Part shown: one piece after another, positions 1 through 10,239 of the stretch
How the letters are laid out: every line of letters begins with the position of its first letter
Numbering within the stretch: position 1 is the stretch's first letter
Translations under genes and position numbers: made by a program
Assembly: GCA_003427395.1 (NCBI GenBank)
Contig: BFEA01000004.1
Coordinates: 2,504,210 to 2,537,553, forward strand
Length of the DNA stretch: 33,344 bases
Direction of reading: 5' to 3'
From: Chara braunii
Taxonomy: Eukaryota; Streptophyta; Charophyceae; Charales; Characeae
The notes under the pieces: generated by a model
The model's database searches: none
What the model saw: only the letters and a program-made list of their open reading frames with translations
What the model was told of the DNA's origin: nothing

Positions 1-117
1 CCTCCTTCCCCTTCCCCTTTTTTCCTTTTCCTTTTTTCTTTTCCCTTTTTTGTGCTCTGATTCACAATGTGACAATATATATATATATATATTTTTTTTT
101 CATGCGTTAAAAAAAAA
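1..117. repeat. Pyrimidine-rich low complexity, (TA)n and homopolymers
   Basis: The first ~56 bases are almost pure C/T (CCTT and TTTTCC runs). They are followed by a short (TA)n run near 74-92, a T run and an A run. This is simple sequence, and the open frame across it has no coding character. Confidence 0.8.
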
Positions 118-120
118 AAA

Positions 121-843
121 AATCCTGCACGCTACTCGGCTGGTCGGCCTAGGCCGAACCGAGCCGATTCGGCCATCGGCCGAGGCCGCGGCCGATTCGG
201 ACCTTGCAGGACAACTGGGGTCCCCGGACATCTGGGCCAAGTGTCCGTGGTCCAGGCACTCTGTAGCACAGCTGAAAACCCTACCATATTCCGCCAAAGA
301 CAATGCACCCTCATCGCAACTTAGCCTGGTCAGGGCAGATTGCTTGTGTACATTCATGATTATGGTGCATCTTGTTCAGGTGTCTCACCTGATCCTATTG
401 AATGCAAAATCATTTAACACATTGATGATCAAGGTGTGTTGTGCTCAGTGGGAAAGGAGGTACCCAACAAACGCAGTTACCCCATTTGAGATGTGATTTA
501 CAGAACATAACTGCTTCATTCCATAACGCAACCATGTGCAAAGCTCTGGCACTGGGACAGCATCACATACTGCTGCTTCAAACAACGGGCCAACATCAAA
601 GAAACCCGTCCCCTGCACCCCTTCGAAAATCACCCACCACATTGTCCTCCTGAGCAATGAAGCCCCACTTCACACAGACAATCAATTCACATAATCCGGA
701 GAGTTTATGTCAAGGCATTCCAGTACTGCACCGCCCCTGACAACTACCCAAAACTATAGCAGCAAGTGCATCCTCGCTTGAAATATGACCTCCACCCCGT
801 CGCCCACAAGTATTACGACGGTTACTCGAACTGTGAACTGAAT
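121..843. other. No gene recognised; CpG-rich palindromic patch at its left end
   Basis: Positions 140-205 are very GC-rich with repeated CGGCC/GGCCG and CCGATTCGG words, including the perfect palindrome CGGCCTAGGCCG at 145-156. From 210 to 843 I see only short open frames on both strands (up to about 148 codons including low-complexity sequence), none like a known protein. Confidence 0.5.
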
Positions 844-978
844 ATCCCTGTTAACAGTGTTTTTTTTTGTTTTTTTTGTTTTTTTTTCCGGACCATTTCT
901 TGATTTATGTGTGTCATCCTTGCGCAGGGGCCATGTTAACATTCTCTGTATCGTTCCAATTTCAACGGATCCCTGTTA
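844..978 (-). pseudogene. Retrotransposed, 5'-truncated U6 snRNA with A-rich tail and target-site duplication
   Basis: Read on the minus strand, 968 down to 890 follows U6 spliceosomal RNA: AAATTGGAACGATACAGAGA, then CATGGCCCCTGCGCAAGG, then ATGACAC and the 3' end AAATGGTCC. The ACAGAGA box is intact. The AGC of the catalytic ATTAGC is changed (GTTAAC), and the usual 5' stem-loop is missing because the match starts about 17 nt into U6. The 3' end runs into an A-rich tail with C interruptions (T-rich on the plus strand, 860-887). The insert is bounded by the 10-bp direct repeat ATCCCTGTTA at 844-853 and 969-978, the mark of target-primed LINE insertion. With no promoter and a mutated core it should be a dead retrocopy. 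I am very sure of the U6 identity and fairly sure of the mechanism. Confidence 0.93.
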
Positions 979-1091
979 GCCTCTGACCACTGGGGGCACA
1001 TACATCTTCTAACACGTGGACAGTATTGTCCTACTGCCAGGGATCCCCAGTAAAAAAACGGGGACATTTGAAAATGAAAAAAGAAAATGCA

Positions 1092-1472
1092 GGGCCAGGG
1101 TCCTATCTCAGTTTGTAGAGCAGAAAAGCTTCATTCCGGAGGTTGTGGGTTCAGTTCCCCATTCCTTCCAATAGAGCCTTATGGCCTCCTGCGGCACGCT
1201 GCAGTTCACCAGCTAAGATAGTCAGCTTGCCCTCCCTAGTGGGTCGGGAGGGATAATTGTGGTCCCTTCCATCCGTCGCTAAGGGTTAGGAACAACCCTG
1301 AGGGGATAAGATAGGCTTAGATAGGCAAGTGATCCAAATTCATCTAGCCCATAACTCGTAGTTTCCTTGGGATGTTACCGGTACATAAGAGGTCGTGTGG
1401 TCTAGAGTTTAGGTAGGTAGTGTGAGGTATATTGAGTGAAGAATACAGCTTAGTTTTATAAAAAAAAACAAA
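1092..1472 (+). mobile_element. tRNA-derived SINE (SINE 1)
   Basis: The 5' part looks like a tRNA head with a split RNA polymerase III promoter: box A at 1104-1121 (TATCTCAGTTTGTAGAGC, close to the TAGCTCAGTTGGTAGAGC of many tRNAs) and box B at 1148-1158 (GGTTCAGTTCC). About 300 bp of unrelated body follows, then an A-rich tail at 1458-1472. The cloverleaf is not complete, so it is not a working tRNA. The flanks share an imperfect A-rich stretch ending in GCAG on both sides, a possible degraded target-site duplication. The body does not resemble the other two tRNA-headed elements here. Confidence 0.75.
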
Positions 1473-1529
1473 GCAGTAGCAGCAGCAGGAACAGAAGCTG
1501 CAGAGGCTGGGGAAAAATAAAAAGTAGAG

Positions 1530-1800
1530 GCAGCACTGATCATCATCATCATTGTCATTACCATCATGCAGCACGCATCATCATAATCATGGAGCACACA
1601 TTCTGCAGCCTACATAATGCAGCACACATTATAATCATGCAGCACACATTGTCATCATGGATCAAACACCATTATCATGCAGCACACATCATCATTGTCA
1701 TCCTCAGCATCATGCAGGACACACCATCATCACAGGCATCATGCAGGACTCTTTATCATCACACAGCACACATCATCAGCATCCTCGTGCAGCACACATG
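1530..1800. repeat. CATCAT / CATGCAGCACACAT minisatellite
   Basis: Imperfect iterations of CATCATCAT and of a longer word around CATGCAGCACACATCATC fill this stretch, with more than six recognisable returns of GCAGCACACAT or GCAGGACACA. Unit length varies. The several open frames across it on both strands follow from the repeat lacking stop triplets. Confidence 0.8.
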
Positions 1801-1878
1801 ACAGAGGTTCGGTGGAGGGGGAGAGAAGGTTTGTTGGGCCTGGAGAGGAGGTGGCCTGGGGAGGTGCAGACAGGAGGG

Positions 1879-2275
1879 GGAGGCAGAGGAATAGGAGGAA
1901 AGAGGAAGGGGAGGAGGAGGAAGAAAAACGAGGAGAGGAGGAGAAGTTTGTGCTCATTGTTAAGGCGATGGCAACATCGGCGATGAATAAATAAACTTAA
2001 AATAAACAACAACGTCTTTGCCTGAAGATGAGAGAGAGGAAGAGGAGCACGATGACGAGGAGGAGGAGAGGGAGGCAGAGGAATAGGAGGAAGGAGGAAG
2101 GGGAGGAGGAGGAAGAAAAACGAGGAGAGGGGGAGAAGTTTGTGCTCATCGTTAAGGCAATGGCAACATCGGCAATGAATTAATAAACTTAAAATAAACA
2201 ACAACACTGTTGCCGTTGTCTTTGCCTGAAGATGAGAGAGACGAAGAGGAGCACGATGAGGAGGTTGAGGATAAA
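1879..2275. repeat. Tandem duplication of a purine-rich ~192-bp segment
   Basis: The segment starting GGAGGCAGAGGAATAGGAGG at 1879 returns at 2071. Both copies contain the purine block, the phrase GAGAAGTTTGTGCTCAT, an A-rich part and TTTGCCTGAAGATGAGAGAG. The second copy carries about 13 extra bases (around ACTGTTGCCGTT) before TTTGCCTGAAG. An acidic frame ending in EEKFVLIVKAMATSAMNK reads through the first copy and stops at TAA. Its protein-like look may be a by-product of GAG/GAA repeats. Confidence 0.85.
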
Positions 2276-2279
2276 CACC

Positions 2280-3345
2280 CCTGGGCTGTGCAGTTTTTGT
2301 GATTATCACTGATTAACGCTACCAGGCTGTGCGATTTATGACGAGGGGCCCCAGGATGTGTCATTTTGTGATTCTTTAACAACTGACATTCATGGCTCGA
2401 TTACAATGCCTATCAGGGTTGAGACCCTCAATTTCACGATACTTCAAGAGCTTCCACATACTCTCAACATACCTGTCATAACAGAAGCTCTGTAATCATG
2501 ACATAAAATCCACAAGGACTTCCATTATTCCATAATAATCTCGAATCACCTGGGTCCAGTCACCTGTGGATATATCTCAAGACTTCCCTCTATAAAAAAA
2601 AAAGAAAAAAAAAAGAAGGGTACAATAACTGATGTGCTCTTCGTTTCGGAATGACTTGTTGCTGAAGGTCAGCCTTCCAGGCTTCCAGCTGATGTCAATG
2701 TTGTAACAGTGCTTTGAATGCTTGTTGTTGTGGTATTGCACTTGTGTCCGTCAGCTTCTTCGAATTGAGGAGGAGCTTGGGAAGAGAGTTGTATATGCAG
2801 GAGCATCATATCGATCCATTTCATGGGGAAAGGAAACCCTGGAAACACAGCGAAGCCTTGAAGTGCAACGAACCCCTTAGCAATGACAGGCTGCGAGAGT
2901 GCGTAACATTTGTTTGAGGCAAAGGGGTCTTCGACTTTATGGTGAGGTTGAGCTTTTGTCTCACTATTCGTTTTCGTCGAGTGTTAATTAATTTAATTCA
3001 GAGTTGCTTTTTGGGTCTCCCTAGTGCCCTAGTTTTGCCTGTGTGACTCTGTGGATGCTGTCGGATGATCTTTGTGTGAGAGCCCCATTGCAAATCACGT
3101 TATGGGCACACGTCAGTCTTCATTGATTATGCCATGCCCAGAAGTGCTAATTCTATTTTTAGCAGTCGAGAAAGAAGCTGTTTCATCAGCCTCTTAGAGA
3201 GTCTGCGCAAGTGATCTGACAGCCGGTCATTGCAGTTATCGCCTTCTTCTGTAAAAGGTGAAAGTGTAAGTAGCAAGGGGGTTGGCAACTACTCTGCCTA
3301 GGTGGACTTGGAATTGTTGATTCTTTTGGGGTCAGCAAAAAGAAA
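2280..3345. other. No gene recognised
   Basis: Mixed-composition sequence with an A-rich run near 2594-2615. The longest plus-strand frame (2714-2917, 67 codons) matches nothing I know. No SINE head, RNA gene or strong inverted repeat was seen. Confidence 0.4.
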
Positions 3346-3633
3346 TTGATGCCGATTATGAATGCGTCGTACCTGGGAAGCGTCCATGTAGGCTATCAAA
3401 TTTTAGCGCGCAAAAATCGTCTATATGTTTTCCTTATTCGGAAAAAAAAGATTGATCACAATCGCTTGGCTTGGATTGAAGAAGTTGGGAGGAGGTCGAT
3501 GAACAAAAGCGCATCCACTAGGGCCTTCCTTGTTGCACAACTGCAAATTGCACATGTTTTGAAGAGTGCTCTCCATGCATTTGAGAATGGGAAATGCCTG
3601 TTCTCACATTGTTCACGGCTGCACGTTTTTTGA
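3346..3633 (+). CDS. Unrecognised 95-codon open frame, doubtful
   Basis: The frame runs from a methionine to a TGA with a mixed amino-acid make-up and no low complexity; its C-terminal third is rich in His, Leu and Ala. I recognise no motif, signal or membrane segment. An antisense frame of similar length overlaps it. It could be an exon of an unknown gene or a chance frame. Confidence 0.15.
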   Translation: MMPIMNASYLGSVHVGYQILARKNRLYVFLIRKKKIDHNRLAWIEEVGRRSMNKSASTRAFLVAQLQIAHVLKSALHAFENGKCLFSHCSRLHVF

Positions 3634-3845
3634 AGAGAGAGACGGGGGGGAGGGAGTGCGAGATGAAGGAATGAAAATGGATGAATGATGCAGAAGAGAG
3701 CAATTGAACAGAATGCCAGAGCAACCAATGTCACAGAAACATCCATCCAAAGACGCAGAAGGTCCAGCGAAACTGAAACCCAGTAAAAGTATGTTGATGG
3801 CTGAAGATAGAAAGAAACATGAAATAAAGTCAAGTAATCGAATTA

Positions 3846-4085
3846 TGTCACACGAGTGGGAGGAGGAGACATGGACGGTGAGGAAGGGGAGGACACGAGG
3901 AAGGGCAGGAGACGATGAGGCATTGAAGACGAGGAAGTACGAGGAGGAGGAGACGACGAGGATGAGGAAGGGCAGGAGGAGGAGGATGAACTGGAGGAGT
4001 ACGAGTCGGAGGAGACGAAAAGGAGAAGGGAGGAGGAGATGGAGGATGAGGAAGGGGAGGAGGAGGAAAGTGAGGCAGCACCCCT
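3846..4085. repeat. GA-rich minisatellite (GAGGAAGGGCAGGAGGAGG-like)
   Basis: Nearly pure purine on the plus strand with repeated GAGGAAGGG, GGAGGAGGA and GACGAGGA words. It encodes Glu/Arg-rich low complexity on one strand and Ser/Pro runs on the other, so the 187- and 138-codon frames overlapping it are explained by composition. Confidence 0.85.
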
Positions 4086-5055
4086 GTAAATTTTGTTTTC
4101 ATCCCGCTTATAATTTTGGTGGGGGGCCTCAAACGCACCGTTTCGACCCCGGCCTTCTTTTTTTTTCTTCTGAGGCGGGTGACGGGTCGTTACCCGCACA
4201 CGTCGTGCGCCGCACGGAGGGGACCGCCCGCACGAGGGGCGCTTGCAAGTGTGAAGCAAATATGTGAAAGTCGTATACTCATGCAGTCAGATAGATGAGA
4301 GGGAGTCAGCATATGACAAAGTACACAGTCGAAAATCGCCTCGAAAAAGCACGAGTTCACAAGTGTGGCGTCCCCAACAGCGCGCTTTGACAGCTGCCAG
4401 ACTGTCGTCCTGGGGCACTCCACTCGCCCCTCTCCCCAAATTTGGCGAACCTTCCACAACACCTGCTTCCGTGCCTAACCCTACTCAGATTCCGCAATGT
4501 TATCAGAACTAGAACCGTCTGACCGGTACAGAGCATGAACTTATTGCACTTAGCATATATAAAACCATCAGGAACATCCTACACTTGAAAGGTTAGAGGT
4601 GTGCTTTTCTTTGTTGGTGACTCGACTGTGGTGAATAGTCACCACAGTTCCCTTTTTCCCCGCCTGCAACAGTGGTGTTGTGATGCCTCCTCTCAGCTGC
4701 CCACCAGATGCGGTGAGTAACCTCACCATCAAGGCCTGTCCAAGTTGGCCCCACCCTTGTCTTCTAGCAGCAACGACCACCTTATCACGAGACAAGTGCA
4801 GTGGCGAGTAAATGTTGGTGCGCCACCCACCTTTTGGTGAGAGAAGTTCTGTGGTGAGTACTCGCCAGAGGAGATCCATTCTGGTGACTGTTGGAGGGAG
4901 GGGAATATCTACTTCCTATCTCGTTACCAATGGGCATTGCAACGCAGAGGTTGTGGGCTGGATTTTGTCGGCCGTTAACCTCCACTGTGCATGTCTGATG
5001 GTGCTTGGTTGGCACTGCGTGTGCTTGTCTTCCAGCCTGGTACAACATATATACA
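4086..5055. other. No gene recognised; isolated TATA-like site
   Basis: A plant-type TATA word (CATATATAAAACC) lies near 4553-4565, with no convincing reading frame or RNA gene behind it. Overlapping frames of 80-100 codons on both strands at 4568-5072 share no known motif. Confidence 0.35.
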
Positions 5056-5065
5056 TGGATCAGCA

Positions 5066-5240
5066 GACGTAGTAGCTTAGTGCGTTGGAGGTAGATGTTG
5101 CACGGAAGAGTCCAGGGTTCGATTTGGACCGCCCCTATACTAATAGTTCAGGAGTAGGTAGGGATGGGAGAGAAAGGAAACTGACTGGTGGGTAGGCCCA
5201 GTGGATTGGATCATCATATAGTTGGTTACATTAGGGCCTC
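5066..5240 (+). mobile_element. tRNA-headed SINE-like element (SINE 2)
   Basis: A box A-like word at 5073-5088 (TAGCTTAGTGCGTTGG) and a box B-like word at 5116-5127 (GGTTCGATTTGG) sit about 30 bp apart, as in a tRNA gene. The acceptor and anticodon arms do not close. The 3' end is unclear: no A tail is obvious, and the body may run on to about 5436. It is not alignable by eye to SINE 1 or SINE 3 outside the promoter boxes. Confidence 0.5.
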
Positions 5241-5675
5241 GGTTTGCGGGAACTGGGGCACAGGTGGGATGGTTGATGAGGGGGTTCATAGTAGGGGGAT
5301 TGTGTGCCTCCCATGAGAAATAGACCAGATGGGGCCCAGTTGATGACGAAGGTATGGGGTAAGATGGTAGCTGTGTAGTACTGATGGCCTAAATGGAAGT
5401 TACTCTGGGCAATGAGAGAAACAATACAGCAACCAAGAGAGGATCTAGTTGATCACCTAGGTTTGGGGTTGAAATCTGGACATGCACCTACTTATGATAG
5501 AGATCAAAGCACCAGTACATGGGCACCTGGCCCGTGGGCCTGACACCTGGAATTCTGGAAGCAGGAAATGAACATGCGACCGCTGATACAATTTATCAAC
5601 AACAAACCTAGCGTTTGACATTTCGGCCTCGGTTTCTTGTGTCGACAAGTTTCGGACTGGAAGGTTGGGGCTGTG

Positions 5676-5780
5676 TACTAGTAGTGGTTTAAAGCACATG
5701 CAGGTGATATGTACTAGTGGTTTAAAGCACATGCAGGTGATATGTACTAGTGGTTTAAAGCACATGCAGGTGATATATGA
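5676..5780. repeat. 33-bp unit repeated three times
   Basis: The unit beginning TAGTGGTTTAAAGCACATGC occurs at 5682, 5715 and 5748 with exact 33-bp spacing and almost no divergence. The period is a multiple of three, so an antisense frame stays open through it, but nothing suggests it is translated. Confidence 0.95.
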
Positions 5781-7851
5781 CAGCCAATGATCCCAATAAC
5801 TGTAGTACCAACCACAAGTAACTGGGAGTGCGGAGTTGATGACTGAGGTATGGGGAGGGGTAGACGTGAGTTGCTCAAGGGATGTCATAGGTTGGATTTT
5901 GGGTACCGTGGACCATTAGACAATGCTCATCATATCTGTCATAGGTGTGCATGGCTAGTTCCATACAGAGGCTCACCAAGGGTCTATCCATGGGGCCTGC
6001 AGAGAGGGTGGTACCTGTATGATAAGGCTCATTCAAGCATATTCTTCAACTCGGGCTGAGCGGGGTTCCTGCTTATAGCCCTGGTGACTGCAATTGCTTT
6101 TAGGTCACCTGCTCAGCCCTGATGACTGCAACTGCTGTTATCCCAAGATGGGAGAAGGGTGACGGTCTCCTTAGTGGACAGTGAGCTAGGATTTAGGTTG
6201 CACCTGCGAGAAATTGAGGAGAGGATGGTAGGGTACCGTAGGTAGTGTCTTATAAGGGTCTTTGACAGTGTAGCAATTTTGGAGTGTTAGGAAACCAAAG
6301 GACTAGACGCGGTAAGCTAATCTCCCCTCTTAGGGGGTATACTGCATGGGGGTCACAAGCCTTACAGTGAGGATGAGAGAGATCCTCAGAGAATTGTGAA
6401 GGTGTAGGGAAGGGTGTTGGGGAGATACAATGATAAGACTTTCACACGCTGGCAGAGCTATAGGAAGTGCGATTAAGATAAAAAACAAGGATACAGGCAA
6501 GCGGGGGGCTGGTACTCTTCTCCATAGTGGTACTTACGTCTTGTTTCAACAGGAAACCTATAACACACATGTATGATTGAATTTCATCTGAGCACATTTC
6601 ACTAGATCTCATAGCTCTATCAGTCCCCAATGATTACCTCCTGTTGTCCATCCGCAGGTGGATCATCTGCCTTTACTGTTGACCTTTACAACCTCCCTCA
6701 TTTTTCAAAAATATGAGCAACAAGTCCATCCGCTCAAGTGATTTGATGATCTCCCCATGCGGCGGGTGGATGAACATATCCTTCATTTCATCGGATGGCA
6801 TGATAGGGCAAACTTTTCAATCTTCAAGTTCATTTGCAGCAGGCGTGGATTGTGCGAAATATAACTTGTAAATTGTCAATCCTTCGCTAATGTGAATAAA
6901 AAATGTTTAAATGTTTTTGCAACTAGCTTGCTTATGTGAATTATTGATTCTTTTGGAGTTGGACATATGACTGTGTACTGATACAAGTCCTTGTGCTTCT
7001 GCAGAATATTGACTGAATTGGATCGTCCTTCCCACTCCTAGGGGCGGCACGAGTGGCTAAAAAGGATCCCCATTTGTCAGCCCTTGGGTTTACAGGCGGA
7101 AAACTGGATATAGGGTTTAGGAACTTAATTTTACATTTTCATTTTCTTGTATCTGTTTTTGTAACATTGTTGTTCGACAAATTTCATGTATCCGAGTATT
7201 GGAAAAATCTTCCTGACAGTTCTGAAATTTCTATAAAAAATTGAAATTGAAACATTGACGAAATTGGAATGGAAATTTACTTCCATCTTGGAATTTTACA
7301 ATTTTGTTTTTTTTTTGAGGGAGAAGGGGGTAGTTAATACGGTGTGCACATCATAAATTGGTGGCAAATCTAGTTTGAATGGCCATCGGGTGAAAATTTG
7401 GCACTCCGCTAATCATCTCTCAGTCGACGATGGTCTTTAAGCTTGGCACCGTTGCAGGTTCATGCACTCCGCACAACATTTTATCTTATGGCATGGTAGT
7501 TACTCCTTATCCCGAATTCCTCATAGAAGTCTTTAATATTGCCTTAGGACATATGGCTTGTTAATATCTTTGGTACAAAGACGTTAATAAGAACATATCT
7601 CACTCTTGTTTGACACTTGCAACTTATTCGATGTACAAATCCATTGACTTTTCTTCCTACGAGTCAAACGGATCATCTTGTCAACTATGGGAATCTTTGG
7701 TATGATAACTTTGTCATTCCTCTACTCCTTGGATCCTTTGAGCTCGCTTTTTTTCAACGTTTGTTTGTTACTTATTGCTGACAAGAATCGTGGAGAGAGG
7801 GTGACTAGGAAAAATAAACCGTAGTAAAAAAAAAAAGGCTCGAAGAGTGTG
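5781..7851. other. No gene recognised
   Basis: A short imperfect duplication (AGCCCTGGTGACTGCAATTG at 6077, AGCCCTGATGACTGCAACTG at 6115) is the only clear structure. Composition shifts to AT-rich from about 6650. No open frame here exceeds about 70 codons. Confidence 0.4.
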
Positions 7852-8218
7852 AATATTGTTGGAACATATTTACAGGTGTCTGATAGTTCAGTGCAAAAAG
7901 TTGTACAGTGTATCAAAATCCTGCATCCTTTAAAAAAAACAAAGAGCTATTATAGGTGATACTATGATAGTGTCTTTGAAGCGAGCACGAATGGGTCACA
8001 GCACTCAGAATGTGCTTAAAGCTATTGTAGTGGAAACAAAAAAAGCCACCAAATACCGAAAAGATGGCAGTTACTTACAATTTGATAGAAATGCTGTTGT
8101 TTTAATCAATAATGGTTTGCCTATTGGTATGAGAATTATAGGTTGTGTGGCACATGAACTACGAAAAAAACGCTATTTGAAAATAGTTGGCATCCATTTT
8201 AAAGCTCATAACTGTAGG
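7852..8218 (+). pseudogene. rpl14: Mitochondrial-type ribosomal protein L14 (rpl14), full length but frameshifted; nuclear insertion
   Basis: L14 is a large-subunit mitoribosome protein that binds 23S-type rRNA. The N-terminal part is read from about 7852: TYLQVSDSSVQKVVQCIKIL matches the L14 start (...L.VADNSGAK.V.CIKVL). The frame then shifts by one at the run of eight A at 7932-7939 and resumes as AIIGDTMIVSLKRA, KAIVVETKKATKYRKDGSYL, QFDRNAVVLINNGLPIGMRI and HELRKKRYLKIVGI. These are the family's DGS-x-(I/L)-x-FD-x-NA-x-VLIN and (R/H)ELR-x(5,6)-KIV blocks. Length to the normal end is about 122 codons, as expected. The stop has been lost: the frame runs on to 8287. There is one frameshift and no internal nonsense codon. 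The first codon is no longer ATG. Surrounding sequence shows no other ribosomal protein gene. I infer a nuclear copy of mitochondrial DNA. Confidence 0.88.
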
Positions 8219-9320
8219 TACACATTTCGCAGCCGCATACACTTGCTCATTATGCAACATGTCCTCTATCGACTACTTTTTTTGTAGACACTACGGACCT
8301 TGTTGTGTTTCTCGTGAAACACATAGGTAAGTCGCATAGTAATGAAACATTGTATTCCTATGATGAATTTATCTCATCATACTTAATCTTGCCTAAAAGC
8401 TGAAGGTTTACATTTAAGTTATGCTTTTTGCGAGAACGTATCGAGATAAGGTATTGCGAGTAGTTCCTAAACTTATTAGTAAAGTCAATTGCATTGCACG
8501 GAGGACTCACAGTAATTTAATTGAAAAAGTACGAACCTTATGCAGATCTTTACATTCCTTTCTCCCTTTAATATCTGCCTGCGTATCTACAGACATCGCA
8601 TCAACAAATTTGTTCGTAACCTTCCATGGAATGTGCTGAATATTTTCTACGCATGATATGAAAAGGTCGTTAGCAACACTGCGTTTAATTATACAGATTG
8701 CGAAGCCAAAATTAGTTTCTCACTACTAAACCTAACTATCGTTACCATTTGTCGATGCACTACGATTATCGACTTTCCGCTTCATATTTATCCATATTGT
8801 TTTTTTTACCTTTCTGTATTGCAAAATTTGATATCTTAAACGGTCAATATGCAGCCTCAACCTTCAGGATGTTAGGGGATATCGAAGTCAGATCACATTA
8901 GAATGACTGTAAACTTCAGACGAAAGACAATAAAAGAGTGTTATTGTTGGTTCATAAACGTGTGATGCCTAGTTGAAGGCCAGCAAGTGAAGGTATATTA
9001 ATGGTTAATGTCGATTACGTTTATATACGATGAGTAGATTTCTACTCGTGGATTATGTTGAGAAAGGATCATAATGTGTTTATCCATTTCCAAGCCACCC
9101 TTCCTATCCATTCAAATGTGTTTGACATTGTGGATGGCAAGTGTATATATGTTCATGGATAATGATATCAACGCATTACATAATATTTTGTATATACCGC
9201 AATTTATGTAGGGAGAAAAAAATGGTAATGTTCAGAAGACTTAAACCACCACTACCTCCGAGCCTGTTTTAGATGACCATAAATTTCACTTTGTAATCAC
9301 TATTTTTGAACCTGGGTTTC
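8219..9320. other. AT-rich, no gene recognised
   Basis: A 72-codon frame at 8421-8639 follows rpl14. I compared it with rpl5, rps14 and rps8, which often follow rpl14, and found no convincing match. A small perfect inverted repeat, GAGTAGA-TT-TCTACTC, lies at 9032-9047. Confidence 0.4.
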
Positions 9321-9321
9321 G

Positions 9322-9341
9322 TTTTGTTTTTTTTTTTTTTT

Positions 9342-9384
<43 letters not shown>
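9322..9384. repeat. Oligo-T / oligo-A tract
   Basis: A run of about 16 T, a short CTTT and about 37 A can fold back on themselves. It may be the fused tails of retroelements or an assembly-sensitive homopolymer. Minus-strand frames rich in Phe or Lys across it are artefacts of the runs. Confidence 0.85.
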
Positions 9385-9385
<1 letters not shown>

Positions 9386-9578
9386 ATGAGTTTTGAAAAA
9401 CGATCTTCTCGCAGCCACAGAAAAATAAAAGAAAAAGAACAAGGGGTAACTTCAGTAGAGTGACAAAATAGAGTTCTAATTGCAATACGGGGAAAGATAT
9501 AGTTTGCAATTTGCACAGAAGGCACTCTACATGGGCAGAAAGCTGGGTTGAATATATAGCCGGAACCAGTGTTATCAG

Positions 9579-10235
9579 CCCGTACGTACGGAGGTCCTTG
9601 GGCTGACCTCCGTACGTACGGGCGTTCGGGGTCTTGTATCGGGTCCGAACACGACGGCGTTCGGCCCCTACCAAAAATGAAAGGTTTTTTTCAGACTTGT
9701 TTTCCTGCATTCTCTATGATGTGAGGTACATACCTATAAATTTTGAAGTCAGTTGGCTAAGCCAAACAAAAAGAAGAATTTGGCAGAGATGGTGGTGTCA
9801 AAACGTGCTTGCCCACTCACTGTTTTGTTTTTTTCTCCTTTTTTACCTGTTGTTTTCACTTTATTTCGGGGCCTAAACAATTTTATTATTTTTTGGAACT
9901 TTTTTTGTGTTTTGTATTATGTGAAGTACATATCTGTAAAGTTTTAGGGAATTTGGATGTGCCAAAAAAAGAAATGAAAAATCGCCAAAGATGGTGGTGT
10001 CAAAAACGTGCATGCTCACTCACTAATTTTCTCTCTTTATATTTTGTTTTACTTTTATTATGTTTTATTTTTTTATTTTATTGAATCCTTTTTTTTTTTT
10101 TTTTTTTTTTTGGGTCCCAGTTCAGTTGGAGCTACCGAGCAGAACCTGAAGGGGTTCCGTTCGTTCGGGTGTTCGGGTTCGGGCATTCGGCCTGTCACGA
10201 ACGTCGGTTACCCTGACCGGAACTGCAATTTAAAG
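9579..10235. repeat. Hairpin-headed dispersed repeat, copy 1
   Basis: It opens with a perfect 18-bp inverted repeat: CCCGTACGTACGGAGGTC at 9579-9596 and its exact complement at 9605-9622, loop CTTGGGCT. Next come a CGTTCGGGG / GTTCGGCCCC module and then two related half-units of about 200 bp. Each half-unit contains ATGTGAGGTACAT or ATGTGAAGTACAT and then AGATGGTGGTGTCAAAA with CGTGC shortly after. A CGTTCGGGTGTTCGGGTTCG module near 10158-10190 closes it. No transposase or reverse transcriptase frame is present. The order is repeated in copy 2 and partly in copy 3. Confidence 0.8.
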
Positions 10236-10239
10236 CCGT

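Noticed and set aside
1776-2309. 177-codon minus-strand frame
   Set aside because: It is the antisense of the duplicated purine-rich tract; Leu/Pro/Ser repetition reflects composition.
3704-4267. 187-codon plus-strand frame
   Set aside because: Mostly Arg/Glu/Lys low complexity from the GA minisatellite, with no domain.
5676-5780. CRISPR-like repeat spacing
   Set aside because: The 33-bp units abut directly without spacers; this is a plain tandem repeat in a eukaryotic context.
7046-7053. GGCACGAG, resembling an old cDNA-library adaptor
   Set aside because: Eight bases only, no second adaptor and genomic context on both sides; a chance match.
8421-8639. Possible rpl5 or other ribosomal protein gene after rpl14
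   Set aside because: No conserved block of L5, S14 or S8 could be aligned in any frame.
9286-9710. Minus-strand frames of 79 and 121 codons
   Set aside because: Their length comes from the long oligo-A/oligo-T tract (Phe and Lys runs) and from the hairpin repeat.
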